A DNA stretch of 42,485 nucleotides from Cytophagales bacterium (lineage in GTDB: Bacteria > Bacteroidota > Bacteroidia > Cytophagales > Thermoflexibacteraceae): the NCBI GenBank assembly GCA_013298985.1, contig JAAFJS010000018.1:1-42485 (forward strand), read 5' to 3'. The notes below the pieces were generated by a model, which was not told the origin of the DNA, did no database searches, and saw only the letters and a program-made list of their open reading frames with translations. Numbering within the stretch: the first letter of the stretch is position 1; each line of letters starts with the position of its first letter. The translations under genes and the position numbers were made by a program. Shown piece after piece: positions 24,167 through 32,304 of this stretch.

Positions 24167-25858
24167 CTATTTTTTCCACTTTTTCCTGATAAATATAAAT
24201 CCTACAATGACAATTCCCAAGGCAATAAGCCAATAATAGCTAAATTTGGGTTTTTCATCAGGAGTTTCTGTAATTTCAATGACTTGATTTATTTTTTGCT
24301 TTGCTAATACCTGCTTTTTTCCACCTGTCCAGTGGACAGTGATTTTTTCAATCTCAGTGGCATTGCCCACGCCAAAGTGCGTGATGGTTGAGTTTTGCGA
24401 CAAATGGCTTGACCCACCACCATCAATCTCGCGAATCATTGTTTTCCCATTAGCTACGATTTCAATTTTTGACCCAATCCCATGCGTTTCAGCTTGAAGA
24501 CCATGCAGTTTTATTTTGACCCAATTCCCTTTTGCGGCATCATTTCTGAATAATCGAGTTTGCGATTCAACAGGATAAGCCAACACTGGCGTTTGATTGA
24601 CCACCAAAATATCCAAATCTCCATCATTGTCCATGTCAAAAACGACAGAACCCCTACCTATTCCGTAGTCGTTTAGCCCCATTGCCCGCGCATTTTCTTT
24701 GAAAGTGCCGTTATTGTTTTCGAAATAAAAATTTGCCATGGGCATACAGTTTGGGTTCAAATCTCCATTGGCAACGAATAAATCGAGGTCGCCGTCGTGG
24801 TCAAAATCGGCAAAATTTGCGCCCCAGCTAATGGTCATATAGTACAACCCCAATTCTTGGGTTTTGTTTGCGAAAACATTTTCTTTGCCCGTATTGACCA
24901 TGAAATGATTAAACCGAATGTTGGTAATGAAATAATCCATCAGTCCATCATTGTTGTAATCACCTACTGCTGAACTCATTGCATTGATTCTCAAATCCAT
25001 TTTTAGTTTTTCTGCCACATTGGTAAATTGAGAGGAGGGGTACTGGTTTTCTAAAAATAAATTAGGCGTGCGTTTGTAGCCAAAGTCGTGATTGACCAAT
25101 AAGTCTTGGTCGCCGTCATTGTCATAATCTGTAAACAAGCCACCAAAACCAAACCCTCTGTGAGTCAATCCATATTCTTCGTAGGTATTTTCGAGTTTTT
25201 TCCCTGCGCTGTTTATTAACAAATGACCTTTGGCGATTTGGTTTGCGCCTACTATCGTGGCATCGCTGATGGTGTTTAGTTTTCCTTGATATTCAGTAAA
25301 ATAATTGCCCACATACAGGTCAGGAAAACCGTCAGCGTTTACATCTCCAAAACTCGCGCCTGTGCTAAAAGAACTGAGTGCTGACAGCCCATATTCCTGC
25401 GTCGCGTTGCGAAAAGTGCCGTTTCCATTGTTGAGAAACAGCAAGTTTTCTGCTCTTGGTATGGGTTTAATCACGTCTTTGGTGCTGATGGTGGTGATGA
25501 AAATATCTACAAAACCATCTCGGTTCACATCAGCGGCTACTGCGCCTTGGGTGATAAATTTGCGGCTTGGCGTAAGTCCTGAACTACCATAAATGTCTGT
25601 GAAAGAGCCATTTCCATTGTTTTTATATAATCTATCCTCATTCATTCCGCCCGTTAAGAATACATCTTCGAAGCCATCATTGTTGTAATCCAGTACGCAA
25701 GCTCCCCCTCCAAAAAACCCCTCAAAAACCTTGAAAACGTGGTTAATCCCAGCCTCTTTGCTAATGTCTTTGAAAGGTGTTTGGGCGCGGGCGGTGGGTG
25801 AAAAAATGCCAAAAAAAACGACCAAAAAAGCGTTGATTATAAATGATTTGTATTTCAT
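24167..25858 (-). CDS. FG-GAP / ASPIC-UnbV repeat protein with C-terminal membrane anchor
   Basis: 563 residues from the ATG at 25856-25858, which starts a good signal peptide ending TARAQ; the longer TTG frame adds 14 unlikely residues. Seven calcium-loop motifs of FG-GAP/VCBS type follow (for example DYNNDGFED, DVNRDGFVD, DYDNDGDQD, DFDHDGDLD, DMDNDGDLD), indicating a beta-propeller. Then comes an ASPIC/UnbV domain around residues 435-515, with GIGSKIEIVANGK and STITHFGVGNAT. A last helix (about 536-557) with a lysine-rich end anchors it in the membrane. Related CRTAC1-type proteins are extracellular and bind calcium. A small anchored gene follows within 10 bp. Confidence 0.85.
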   Translation of the reverse strand: MKYKSFIINAFLVVFFGIFSPTARAQTPFKDISKEAGINHVFKVFEGFFGGGACVLDYNNDGFEDVFLTGGMNEDRLYKNNGNGSFTDIYGSSGLTPSRKFITQGAVAADVNRDGFVDIFITTISTKDVIKPIPRAENLLFLNNGNGTFRNATQEYGLSALSSFSTGASFGDVNADGFPDLYVGNYFTEYQGKLNTISDATIVGANQIAKGHLLINSAGKKLENTYEEYGLTHRGFGFGGLFTDYDNDGDQDLLVNHDFGYKRTPNLFLENQYPSSQFTNVAEKLKMDLRINAMSSAVGDYNNDGLMDYFITNIRFNHFMVNTGKENVFANKTQELGLYYMTISWGANFADFDHDGDLDLFVANGDLNPNCMPMANFYFENNNGTFKENARAMGLNDYGIGRGSVVFDMDNDGDLDILVVNQTPVLAYPVESQTRLFRNDAAKGNWVKIKLHGLQAETHGIGSKIEIVANGKTMIREIDGGGSSHLSQNSTITHFGVGNATEIEKITVHWTGGKKQVLAKQKINQVIEITETPDEKPKFSYYWLIALGIVIVGFIFIRKKWKK

Positions 25859-25950
25859 ATTCTGTATAAAACCCTGTAAATCAATGTATTCATCTGACAA
25901 TTATCACTTTGGCTTAAAAACAAAGTTTCTCTGACAAAAAGCCCACCCCC

Positions 25951-26046
25951 AGTTCCACTGCGGGCATAAAGCGAGGTGTTATTTTTAACCCACCGTTTTA
26001 ACGGTGGGGATTCCTCTACCACAAAAATTGTTATACAATCAAAACA
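25951..26046 (+). repeat. Structured element E2, second copy of the E1 type
   Basis: The element begins TTCCACTGCGGGC and includes AAGCGAGGTG. The perfect stem-loop CCCACCGTT-TT-AACGGTGGG follows, then GATTCCTCTACCACAAAAATTGT. Part order and many bases match E1 at 20316-20400. It lies between two divergent-side genes without any transposase. An upstream hairpin GCCC...GGGC at 25941-25964 may belong to it. The interpretation as an IS200/IS605-like end or a guide-RNA-like remnant is inference. Confidence 0.45.
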
Positions 26047-26081
26047 AGAAGCACCAAACCATTCACCATAGTTTGATGCTT
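26041..26081 (-). terminator. Terminator downstream of the DUF2911 gene
   Basis: The stem AAGCACCAAAC (26049-26059) pairs with GTTTGATGCTT (26071-26081) with one G-U pair. On the minus strand it is followed by CTTGTTTT. It ends 17 bp after the DUF2911 stop codon. The plus strand also has a short T run. Confidence 0.6.
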
Positions 26082-26097
26082 TTTGCGAATAAATTTT

Positions 26098-26619
26098 TTA
26101 TCGGATAGGCACAAGTACCTTTGCCTTGTCCCACTCGATACTCATATCTGCGCCAGTTTCAGCCTCTTGGAAGGAAAAAGTGAGCTTTTCCAGCACTTCA
26201 GGACGTTCGCTTACAGGCACATCTACGCGCAGAATATCATCTTCTTGGTCGTATTGCGTTCCCCATATCCCTATACTTTTGTTAAAAATGATAGTCCACT
26301 TATCTTGGTTTGGAATGATAAAAACAGAGTAACGACCTGCTTTTAAGGCACTTCCGCCCACAGCAACATCTTTGCTAATCTCTATTTCGGTTGCTTCGTT
26401 TGCGCCAGCGCGCCACACCTTGCCATAGGGGAGCAAGCCACCAAAAATATCCCGTTCTTTTTTGGAGGGCTGTGAGTAAAAAACGCCAATTTTCAATCCA
26501 TTTTTATCAAACTGTGCAGAGGTTTCGGGGCTTGCCATCTTGGTAAAAGTGAGAAAGCCAAAATATACTGCTATTACAATAACGATAAGGCTAACTATAA
26601 TAATGAGAATTTTTTTCAT
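26098..26619 (-). CDS. DUF2911 family membrane-anchored protein
   Basis: 173 residues. An N-terminal membrane anchor (about 3-26) is followed by the DUF2911 domain with its hallmark YSQPSKKERDIFGGLLPYG, then KVWRAGANEATEIEISKDV and AGRYSVFIIPNQDKWTIIFNK. The family is widespread in Bacteroidota, usually secreted or lipid-anchored, and has no established function. The domain is complete here. The gene is monocistronic with a terminator just downstream. It has no relation visible to its neighbours. Confidence 0.88.
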   Translation of the reverse strand: MKKILIIIVSLIVIVIAVYFGFLTFTKMASPETSAQFDKNGLKIGVFYSQPSKKERDIFGGLLPYGKVWRAGANEATEIEISKDVAVGGSALKAGRYSVFIIPNQDKWTIIFNKSIGIWGTQYDQEDDILRVDVPVSERPEVLEKLTFSFQEAETGADMSIEWDKAKVLVPIR

Positions 26620-26813
26620 ATATTTTGTGGTTTATTTTTTTAGAAATTAGTGTTAAAGGTATAATTAATTTCTTAAAAATAAAATGTTTTGATTGAATAT
26701 TAAATAATCGTAAATCTTGTTAAAGAAATAAAAAGGATTTGCTACTTCTATCCTAATCTACTTAGCTTGCTTATGGATTAGCGCGTAAGCGTGCTGTAAA
26801 CCTCAAAATACTG

Positions 26814-27119
26814 ATGTTCAAACAACTAAAAGCTATCTTTCATTTTTACAAGGGTTTTGCATTGATTACCTTACTTGTAACCCTTACAAATACATATTTA
26901 ATCTACAAGTCAGGGGTAATCAACTCTTTAAGCATTATTTTAGTTACAAAAATAGCTGTAAATGGTATTATTTGGTATTTCTATCAGATTTTTTGGGCAA
27001 AAGAATTTTACTTTTATCACAACTGCCATTTAGGGCAAAAACAGCTTTGGGCAGGTGCGCTGGGGATTGATTTTTTGATAATGATATTTTTATTTACCAT
27101 TGTAACTTATTTAAGATGA
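26814..27119 (+). CDS. Three-helix membrane protein coupled to an ABC ATPase
   Basis: 101 residues. Three hydrophobic helices are visible (about 14-32, 37-57 and 80-99), with basic ends and a conserved-looking loop AKEFYFYHNCHLGQKQLW. It starts with ATG at 26814 and its stop overlaps the start of the ABC ATPase by 4 bp (27116-27119), giving translational coupling. It is far smaller than a normal ABC permease, so if it is the partner of the ATPase it must act as an oligomer or with another protein. I do not recognise the family. Confidence 0.72.
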   Translation: MFKQLKAIFHFYKGFALITLLVTLTNTYLIYKSGVINSLSIILVTKIAVNGIIWYFYQIFWAKEFYFYHNCHLGQKQLWAGALGIDFLIMIFLFTIVTYLR

Positions 27120-27793
27120 GTATTTTAGAAATAGATAGTGTTTGGCTTTCTTACAAACTCACCAAGATTTTGCAAAATGTGTATATGAAATGTGAAACGG
27201 GCGAAGTGGTAGGGCTGTTGGGTAGGAATGGGGCAGGAAAATCGTCTTTGCTACAGCTATTGATGGGCTTCATGGAAGAAACTTGGCTCGGTACATTAGA
27301 AGGCACACAGGTAGGGAAGTCTGTCAGGGTGAATGAAAAGTATGTACAAAAGCCCTTTCGAGTGAACGGTTTGATTAACTATCTTCCTCAAAATGAGTTT
27401 ATTCCTAAAAGTCTAAAAGTAAAAACTGCGCTGGATTGGTATGAGGTAGCACCTGAAACCTTATTTGTCGATTTTCCTGAATTAGCAACCTTACTTTCTT
27501 TTCGCTTTGGGGAACTTTCTGGCGGTCAATGTCGCTGGATAGAAACTTTATTGGTGCTAAAAGCGAATACTCAATTTACCATTTTGGACGAGCCATTCAC
27601 CCATGTAAGCCCGCTACAAGTAGAAAAACTAAAGCAAATCATTGATAATGAGAAGAAAAGAAAAGGAATAATTATCACAGACCACCTACATAGACACATT
27701 ACAGAAATAAGTGATAGGATTTATTTTATCAAAAATGGGATGATAATTCCTATAAACACGCCTGCGCAATTAGGCGATTTAGGCTATATTTGA
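27116..27793 (+). CDS. ABC transporter ATP-binding protein without an obvious permease
   Basis: 225 residues with one complete ATPase domain: Walker A GRNGAGKS (36-43), signature ELSGGQ, Walker B FTILDEPF and switch histidine in ITDHLHRH. The Walker B glutamate is intact, so it should hydrolyse ATP. It has no membrane segment. The only linked membrane protein upstream is the three-helix gene, coupled by a 4-bp overlap. Downstream the frame of eboC, if read from a TTG, would overlap its stop by 4 bp. The ATPase resembles single-domain LptB/LolD-like subunits in size. Substrate is unknown. Confidence 0.85.
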   Translation: MSILEIDSVWLSYKLTKILQNVYMKCETGEVVGLLGRNGAGKSSLLQLLMGFMEETWLGTLEGTQVGKSVRVNEKYVQKPFRVNGLINYLPQNEFIPKSLKVKTALDWYEVAPETLFVDFPELATLLSFRFGELSGGQCRWIETLLVLKANTQFTILDEPFTHVSPLQVEKLKQIIDNEKKRKGIIITDHLHRHITEISDRIYFIKNGMIIPINTPAQLGDLGYI

Positions 27794-27816
27794 TACCTTT
27801 GTCAAAAAAGAATTTG

Positions 27817-28734
27817 ATGAAACCTTATTTACAACTGATGCGCCCTGCCAATATCGTTACTGCCGTAGCGGACATCATCGCAGGTGCGTCCCTTAGTTAT
27901 TACGTTCCTCCTCATGCTTCTATCGTGGGCAATTTGGCGCAGTCGGCATGGAATATCCTAAGTTTTCCTGTGTATGATTTGCCCTTTCTGATGCTTGCTA
28001 CGGTGGGTTTGTACGGTGGTGGCGTAGTGCTAAACGACGTTTTTGATGCAGAATTAGACAAGATAGAACGCCCTGAACGCCCGATTCCGAGTGGAAAAGT
28101 AAGTAAACAAAACGCCAGCTTGCTGGGCTTTGGTTTGCTCATCATAGGGATTTTGTGTGCTTTCAAGGTTTCTTTGCTCAGTGGAGGCATTGCGTTTGTG
28201 GTGGCTGGTTTGGCTGTTTTGTACGACTACAAGGGCAAACACCATGCTTTTTTTGCACCTCTGAACATGGGCTTGTGTCGCGGTGGAAACTTATTGCTTG
28301 GCGCGAGTATAGTAACTTCTAATGTGTCAGATTTTTGGTTTTTAGCGTTTATTCCTATCGTTTATATTGCGGCAATCACTACGGTCAGTCGCGGGGAAGT
28401 GCATGGAGGCGATACGAAAAACTTGCGGTGGGGCTTTGCGATGTATGTGGCGGTGGTTATTTCTTTGGCATTATTGCTGTTTTTCTTTTCCAAAAATGTA
28501 TTTGCCTTGCCTTTTTTATTGCTTTTTGTGTATTTTATTTTCCCGCCCTTGCTCAAAGCCATCAAGCAGCCTATCCCCGCCAATGTGATGAAAGCGGTGA
28601 AAAGTGGCGTGATTTCCCTGATAGTGATGGACGCAACGCTGGCAACTATCTTTGCGAATTGGTATTTAGGCGGTATTGTCTTATGTTTGCTTTTTGTATC
28701 GCGCTATTTGGCAAAAACCTTTGCAGTAACGTAA
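27817..28734 (+). CDS. eboC: UbiA-type prenyltransferase, EboC-like
   Basis: 305 residues from the ATG at 27817; a TTG at 27790 would overlap the ATPase stop. About eight to nine membrane helices. The first Asp-rich prenyl-diphosphate motif is NDVFDAELD, followed by ERPERPIPSG. The second region VLYDYKGKHH and then PLNMGLCRGGNLLLGAS and SRGEVHGGD are features of the EboC subgroup, known from ebo clusters of cyanobacteria and some Bacteroidota. It is not a haem O synthase (CtaB), whose motifs differ. None of the other ebo genes lies here; instead it sits between a lone ABC ATPase and ferrochelatase. The assignment is from recalled motifs. Confidence 0.7.
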   Translation: MKPYLQLMRPANIVTAVADIIAGASLSYYVPPHASIVGNLAQSAWNILSFPVYDLPFLMLATVGLYGGGVVLNDVFDAELDKIERPERPIPSGKVSKQNASLLGFGLLIIGILCAFKVSLLSGGIAFVVAGLAVLYDYKGKHHAFFAPLNMGLCRGGNLLLGASIVTSNVSDFWFLAFIPIVYIAAITTVSRGEVHGGDTKNLRWGFAMYVAVVISLALLLFFFSKNVFALPFLLLFVYFIFPPLLKAIKQPIPANVMKAVKSGVISLIVMDATLATIFANWYLGGIVLCLLFVSRYLAKTFAVT

Positions 28735-28809
28735 TTGCTATGTTTTTATTTTTTATCTTGCAAATAAAACCAAGTTAGTACATAAGTTCTCCCTTCTAAA
28801 AAAACTCAA

Positions 28810-29820
28810 ATGAAACTCAAAACAGGCGTTTTATTAGTCAATCTTGGCACTCCTGACAGCCCTTCCATTCCTGATGTGCGTAAATATTTGCGCGAATTTC
28901 TGATGGACGGCAGAGTAATTGATATAAATCCAATCCTTCGTTTTTTATTGGTCAATCTCATCATTGCGCCTTTTCGTTCGCCCAAGTCCGCCAAGATTTA
29001 CAAGAAACTCTGGACAGAAAAAGGCTCTCCATTGCTATTTTATGGGGTGGAACTGGCTGATTTACTACAAGATGCGCTGGGTGATGATTATGTAGTTTCG
29101 CTGGCAATGCGCTACCAAAGTCCAAGCATGGAATCTGCGCTCGCAAAGCTGAAAAGTCAAGCTATCAAAAAAATAATCGTATTGCCACTTTTCCCCCAAT
29201 ATGCCTCTGCCACCACAGGTTCGGTACATGAAAAAGTGATGCGCCTCCTCAGCCAGTGGCAACTGATGCCGCAGGTGGTACTGATTGATAGCTATCCCAA
29301 CAATGCAGAAATGATTGAAACTTTTGCGGCATTAGGCAAAAAATATCTCGCTTCGCATCAGTTTGACCACGTTATTTTCACTTTTCATGGCTTGCCCCAA
29401 CGCCAGCTTCGTAATGCAGACAGCCGATGCCTGACAAGTGGGTGTTGTGATGAGTTTTCTGAAAAAAATCGCCTGTGTTACCGCGCCCAGTGTGTAGAAA
29501 CCGCCCGCCAATTAGCTCAGACATTGGCACTTACCAGCCAAGACTACACAATTTCCTTCCAATCTCGGCTTGGGAGTGACCCTTGGATTCAGCCTTACAC
29601 AGACGCTACTATCGAAAAATTAGCGAAAGAAGGCAAAAAGAAAATCTTGGTTTTTACGCCTTCCTTTGTAGCGGATTGTCTGGAAACGACTATCGAAGTT
29701 GGTGAGGAATACAAAGAACTGTTCGAGGAAAAAGGGGGCGAACATTGGCAGATGGTAGAAAGCCTTAACACAGACCCGCGCTGGGTCAATGCGCTGAAAA
29801 ACATGGTTTTAGCAAATTAA
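28810..29820 (+). CDS. hemH: Ferrochelatase with internal cysteine-rich segment
   Basis: 336 residues. It inserts iron into protoporphyrin (or coproporphyrin) in the last steps of haem synthesis, on the cytoplasmic side of the membrane. The N terminus GVLLVNLGTPDSPS, the segment YRMG-equivalent AMRYQSPS, the active-site His193 in FTFHGLPQR and the late YIVFTPSF-like motif VFTPSFVADCLET identify the family. Shortly after the active site are five cysteines (207, 212, 213, 223, 228) in a pattern known from a class of bacterial ferrochelatases thought to carry a [2Fe-2S] cluster. The start lies 75 bp after eboC on the same strand. Confidence 0.93.
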   Translation: MKLKTGVLLVNLGTPDSPSIPDVRKYLREFLMDGRVIDINPILRFLLVNLIIAPFRSPKSAKIYKKLWTEKGSPLLFYGVELADLLQDALGDDYVVSLAMRYQSPSMESALAKLKSQAIKKIIVLPLFPQYASATTGSVHEKVMRLLSQWQLMPQVVLIDSYPNNAEMIETFAALGKKYLASHQFDHVIFTFHGLPQRQLRNADSRCLTSGCCDEFSEKNRLCYRAQCVETARQLAQTLALTSQDYTISFQSRLGSDPWIQPYTDATIEKLAKEGKKKILVFTPSFVADCLETTIEVGEEYKELFEEKGGEHWQMVESLNTDPRWVNALKNMVLAN

Positions 29821-29851
29821 AAATATGAAAAAATTATAGATTTTATTGTAG

Positions 29852-29898
29852 AAATCAACCAAAACAATAGTTTGAGTTTGTTTTTTGTAGGTTGATTT
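29852..29898 (+). terminator. Possible terminator after hemH
   Basis: A 9-bp stem AAATCAACC/GGTTGATTT (29852-29860, 29890-29898) has a 29-nt loop that itself contains a T-run. The loop is long and the tail weak, so confidence is low. It is the only such structure between hemH and the next repeat. Confidence 0.35.
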
Positions 29899-29904
29899 GA
29901 TAAA

Positions 29905-29999
29905 TTAGGCACGCTGATAACGCGGATTTAACAGATTTTACGGATAAAAATTTAAAAATCCGTATTTTATTCGTAAAATCAGCGTTATCTGTGTGCTAA
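29905..29999. repeat. 95-bp imperfect palindromic intergenic repeat
   Basis: The left half GCACGCTGATAACGCGGATTT and ACGGATAAAAAT pairs with the right half ATCCGTATTTTATTCGTAAAATC then GCGTTATCTGTGTGC across an AT-rich centre. Repeats with GATAACGCGGATTT and its complement are spread through many Bacteroidota genomes, to my recollection. No gene or transposase is linked to it. It could form a long hairpin in RNA from either direction. Confidence 0.65.
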
Positions 30000-30062
30000 A
30001 AGCATTAATTTCCTCAACTAAACAAGTCCGTTTTAATAAAAAATTAAAAACTTCCTTTGAAA

Positions 30063-32243
30063 ATGAAAAAACGAATCAAACAAACTACTTTTTACGCGTT
30101 ACTATTTGCATCTTTTCAGTTGATGCTTTCTAACTGCGGCTCGCCCACCGACCCAAGTGCCAATGTGGATTGGACAAACTATGGTGGTGATAAGGAATCT
30201 ACGCGCTACTCCCCTCTAAATCAGATAAATAAAGAAAATGTAAAAAACCTGAAAGTGGCATGGACGTACCGCACAGGTGATGCTGATACTGCTAAAAATC
30301 GTTCGCAAATCCAATGTCAGCCGATTGTGGTAAACGGAGTTTTGTATGCGTCTTCGCCTATGAAAAAGTTTTTTGCCTTAGAAGGCGCAACTGGAAAACA
30401 AATTTGGCTTTTTGACCCTTTGAAAGAAATTTCGGAAGGTGAATATGCCTGGGCAGGGACAAATCGCGGGCTTACTTACTGGGAATCAGGCAATGACAAG
30501 CGGATTTTGCTTACAGTTGGTGCTTATCTTTTTGCATTGAATGCCCAAACGGGCGAGGTCATTCGCAGCTTTGGGACGAATGGGAAAGTAGATTTGCATG
30601 AAGATTTAGATTACGACAAAAAAGATTTTTTTATTGTTTCCAATACACCTGCGATTGTTTATAAAAACTTACTTATTATGGGTATGCGCCTTTCCGAAGG
30701 AGCTGACGCAGCACCTGGACACGTGCGCGCCTATGACATACGTACAGGCAAGCGTACATGGATTTTTCATACCATTCCGCACCCAGGCGAGCTTGGCTAT
30801 GATACTTGGGAAGACAAAGAGGCATATAAAAAAGTAGGTGGTGCAAACAACTGGGCGGGCATGAGTTTGGACGAAAAGCGAGGAATCGTTTTTGTGCCTA
30901 CTGGCTCGGCGGCAGCAGATTTTTATGGGGGAAACCGCAAAGGTGCTAATTTGTTCGCTAACTGCCTGATAGCACTCAATGCCGCCACTGGCGAAAGGAT
31001 TTGGCATTTCCAAACGGTACATCACGACATTTGGGACAAAGATTTGCCTGCCAACCCTAATTTGGTTACGGTTACTAAAAATGGCAAAAAAATAGAAGCT
31101 GTCGCCCAAATTACCAAACATGGACTTATTTTCCTATTTGACAGAGAAACAGGTGAACCTATTTTTCCGATAGAGGAAATTCCTGTACCGCCTTCTGACC
31201 TTGCAGGCGAGCAGGCACACCCCACACAGCCTGTACCCACCTTGCCTGAACCTTTTGTGCGTCAAGTATTTACAGAAGATGAAATCACCAATATTTCTCC
31301 TGAATCACACGATTACGTCAAAGCAATTTGGCAGACCACCAAAACGGGACAGCGATTTATTCCACCGAGCAAACAAGGCACGATTATTTTCCCAGGATTT
31401 GACGGCGGCGGCGAGTGGGGCGGCGCGGCTTTTGATAAAGAAACAGGCGTTTTTTACCTCAATGCCAACGAAATGCCTTGGATTCTCAAAATTATAGACA
31501 TTGAGCAGTACGACCAGCTTGACTTTGCCAAAATGGGCAAGGGCGTTTATACGCAAAACTGTGCGGCTTGTCATGGAGAAAACCGAGAAGGAAATACAGG
31601 GGGCAATTATCCATCTTTGATTGATTTGAAAAAAAAATACAAGCAAGCTGAGGTATTGAAATTTATCAACAATGGCAAAGGCATGATGCCCGCCTTCAAG
31701 CATATTTCGGACAACGAAAAAGAGGCATTAGTTTCTTTTTTGTTAGAAATAGAAGGCAAACAAGAGGTGGTCAAAAAAGAAATTAGCGACAAAAAACAGA
31801 AAGTTCGCCGTGCTGAAACTCCCTATACGACCACAGGCTACAATCGCTTTTTTGACCAAAATGGCTATCCCGCAGTGCGCCCGCCTTGGGGAACGCTTAA
31901 TGCCGTAGATTTGAGCAGTGGCAAAATCTTGTGGAAAGTGCCTTTGGGCGAGTTTGAGGAACTGAGCAAGCAAGGCATCGCGCCCACAGGGACTGAGAAT
32001 TACGGTGGGGCAATTGTTACCAAAGGCGGCTTGTTATTCATTGGCGCAAGCAAAGACGAGAAATTTCGCGCCTTCGACAAAGAAAACGGCAACATCTTAT
32101 GGGAAACTCAGCTTCCCGCGGGTGGATATGCTACGCCCTGCACCTACTCGGTGAGTGGGAAGCAATATGTAGTCATCGCGGCAGGCGGTGGAAAGATGGG
32201 AACGAAGTCAGGGGACAGCTATGTAGCTTTTGCTTTGGAGTAA
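30063..32243 (+). CDS. PQQ-dependent dehydrogenase lipoprotein with embedded cytochrome c domain
   Basis: 726 residues from the ATG at 30063; a TTG two codons upstream is less likely. The N-terminal hydrophobic stretch ends in LSNC, so Cys25 may be lipidated, though Asn before the Cys is unusual. The sequence NVDWTNYGGDKESTRYSPL starts the eight-bladed PQQ propeller. Blade features are TGKQIWLFDP, NLKVAWTYRT and TGERIWHFQTVHHDIWD. A cytochrome c domain (CAACH at 500-504, Met in GKGMMPAFKH) is inserted, then the propeller resumes with GTLNAVDLSSGKILWKVPLG. Such enzymes oxidise sugars or alcohols in the periplasm. No pqq synthesis genes are here, so PQQ must come from elsewhere in the genome or medium. 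Substrate is unknown. Confidence 0.85.
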   Translation: MKKRIKQTTFYALLFASFQLMLSNCGSPTDPSANVDWTNYGGDKESTRYSPLNQINKENVKNLKVAWTYRTGDADTAKNRSQIQCQPIVVNGVLYASSPMKKFFALEGATGKQIWLFDPLKEISEGEYAWAGTNRGLTYWESGNDKRILLTVGAYLFALNAQTGEVIRSFGTNGKVDLHEDLDYDKKDFFIVSNTPAIVYKNLLIMGMRLSEGADAAPGHVRAYDIRTGKRTWIFHTIPHPGELGYDTWEDKEAYKKVGGANNWAGMSLDEKRGIVFVPTGSAAADFYGGNRKGANLFANCLIALNAATGERIWHFQTVHHDIWDKDLPANPNLVTVTKNGKKIEAVAQITKHGLIFLFDRETGEPIFPIEEIPVPPSDLAGEQAHPTQPVPTLPEPFVRQVFTEDEITNISPESHDYVKAIWQTTKTGQRFIPPSKQGTIIFPGFDGGGEWGGAAFDKETGVFYLNANEMPWILKIIDIEQYDQLDFAKMGKGVYTQNCAACHGENREGNTGGNYPSLIDLKKKYKQAEVLKFINNGKGMMPAFKHISDNEKEALVSFLLEIEGKQEVVKKEISDKKQKVRRAETPYTTTGYNRFFDQNGYPAVRPPWGTLNAVDLSSGKILWKVPLGEFEELSKQGIAPTGTENYGGAIVTKGGLLFIGASKDEKFRAFDKENGNILWETQLPAGGYATPCTYSVSGKQYVVIAAGGGKMGTKSGDSYVAFALE

Positions 32244-32304
32244 TAATCACATTTTCATCAATCATGTAAGTTTTTGTTTGTTTTAAACTTGTAATTTAAG
32301 GCTG

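Noticed and set aside
26779-26794. Short hairpin AGCGCG-TAAG-CGTGCT just before the 3-helix gene
   Set aside because: A 6-bp stem with one G-U pair is too weak to call a regulatory RNA or terminator by itself, although its GC content stands out in the AT-rich gap.
27817-28734. Haem O synthase (ctaB), given the hemH neighbour
   Set aside because: The Asp-rich motifs (NDVFDAELD, then YDYKGKHH) and RGEVHGGD fit the EboC group rather than protohaem farnesyltransferase, and no cytochrome oxidase genes are present.
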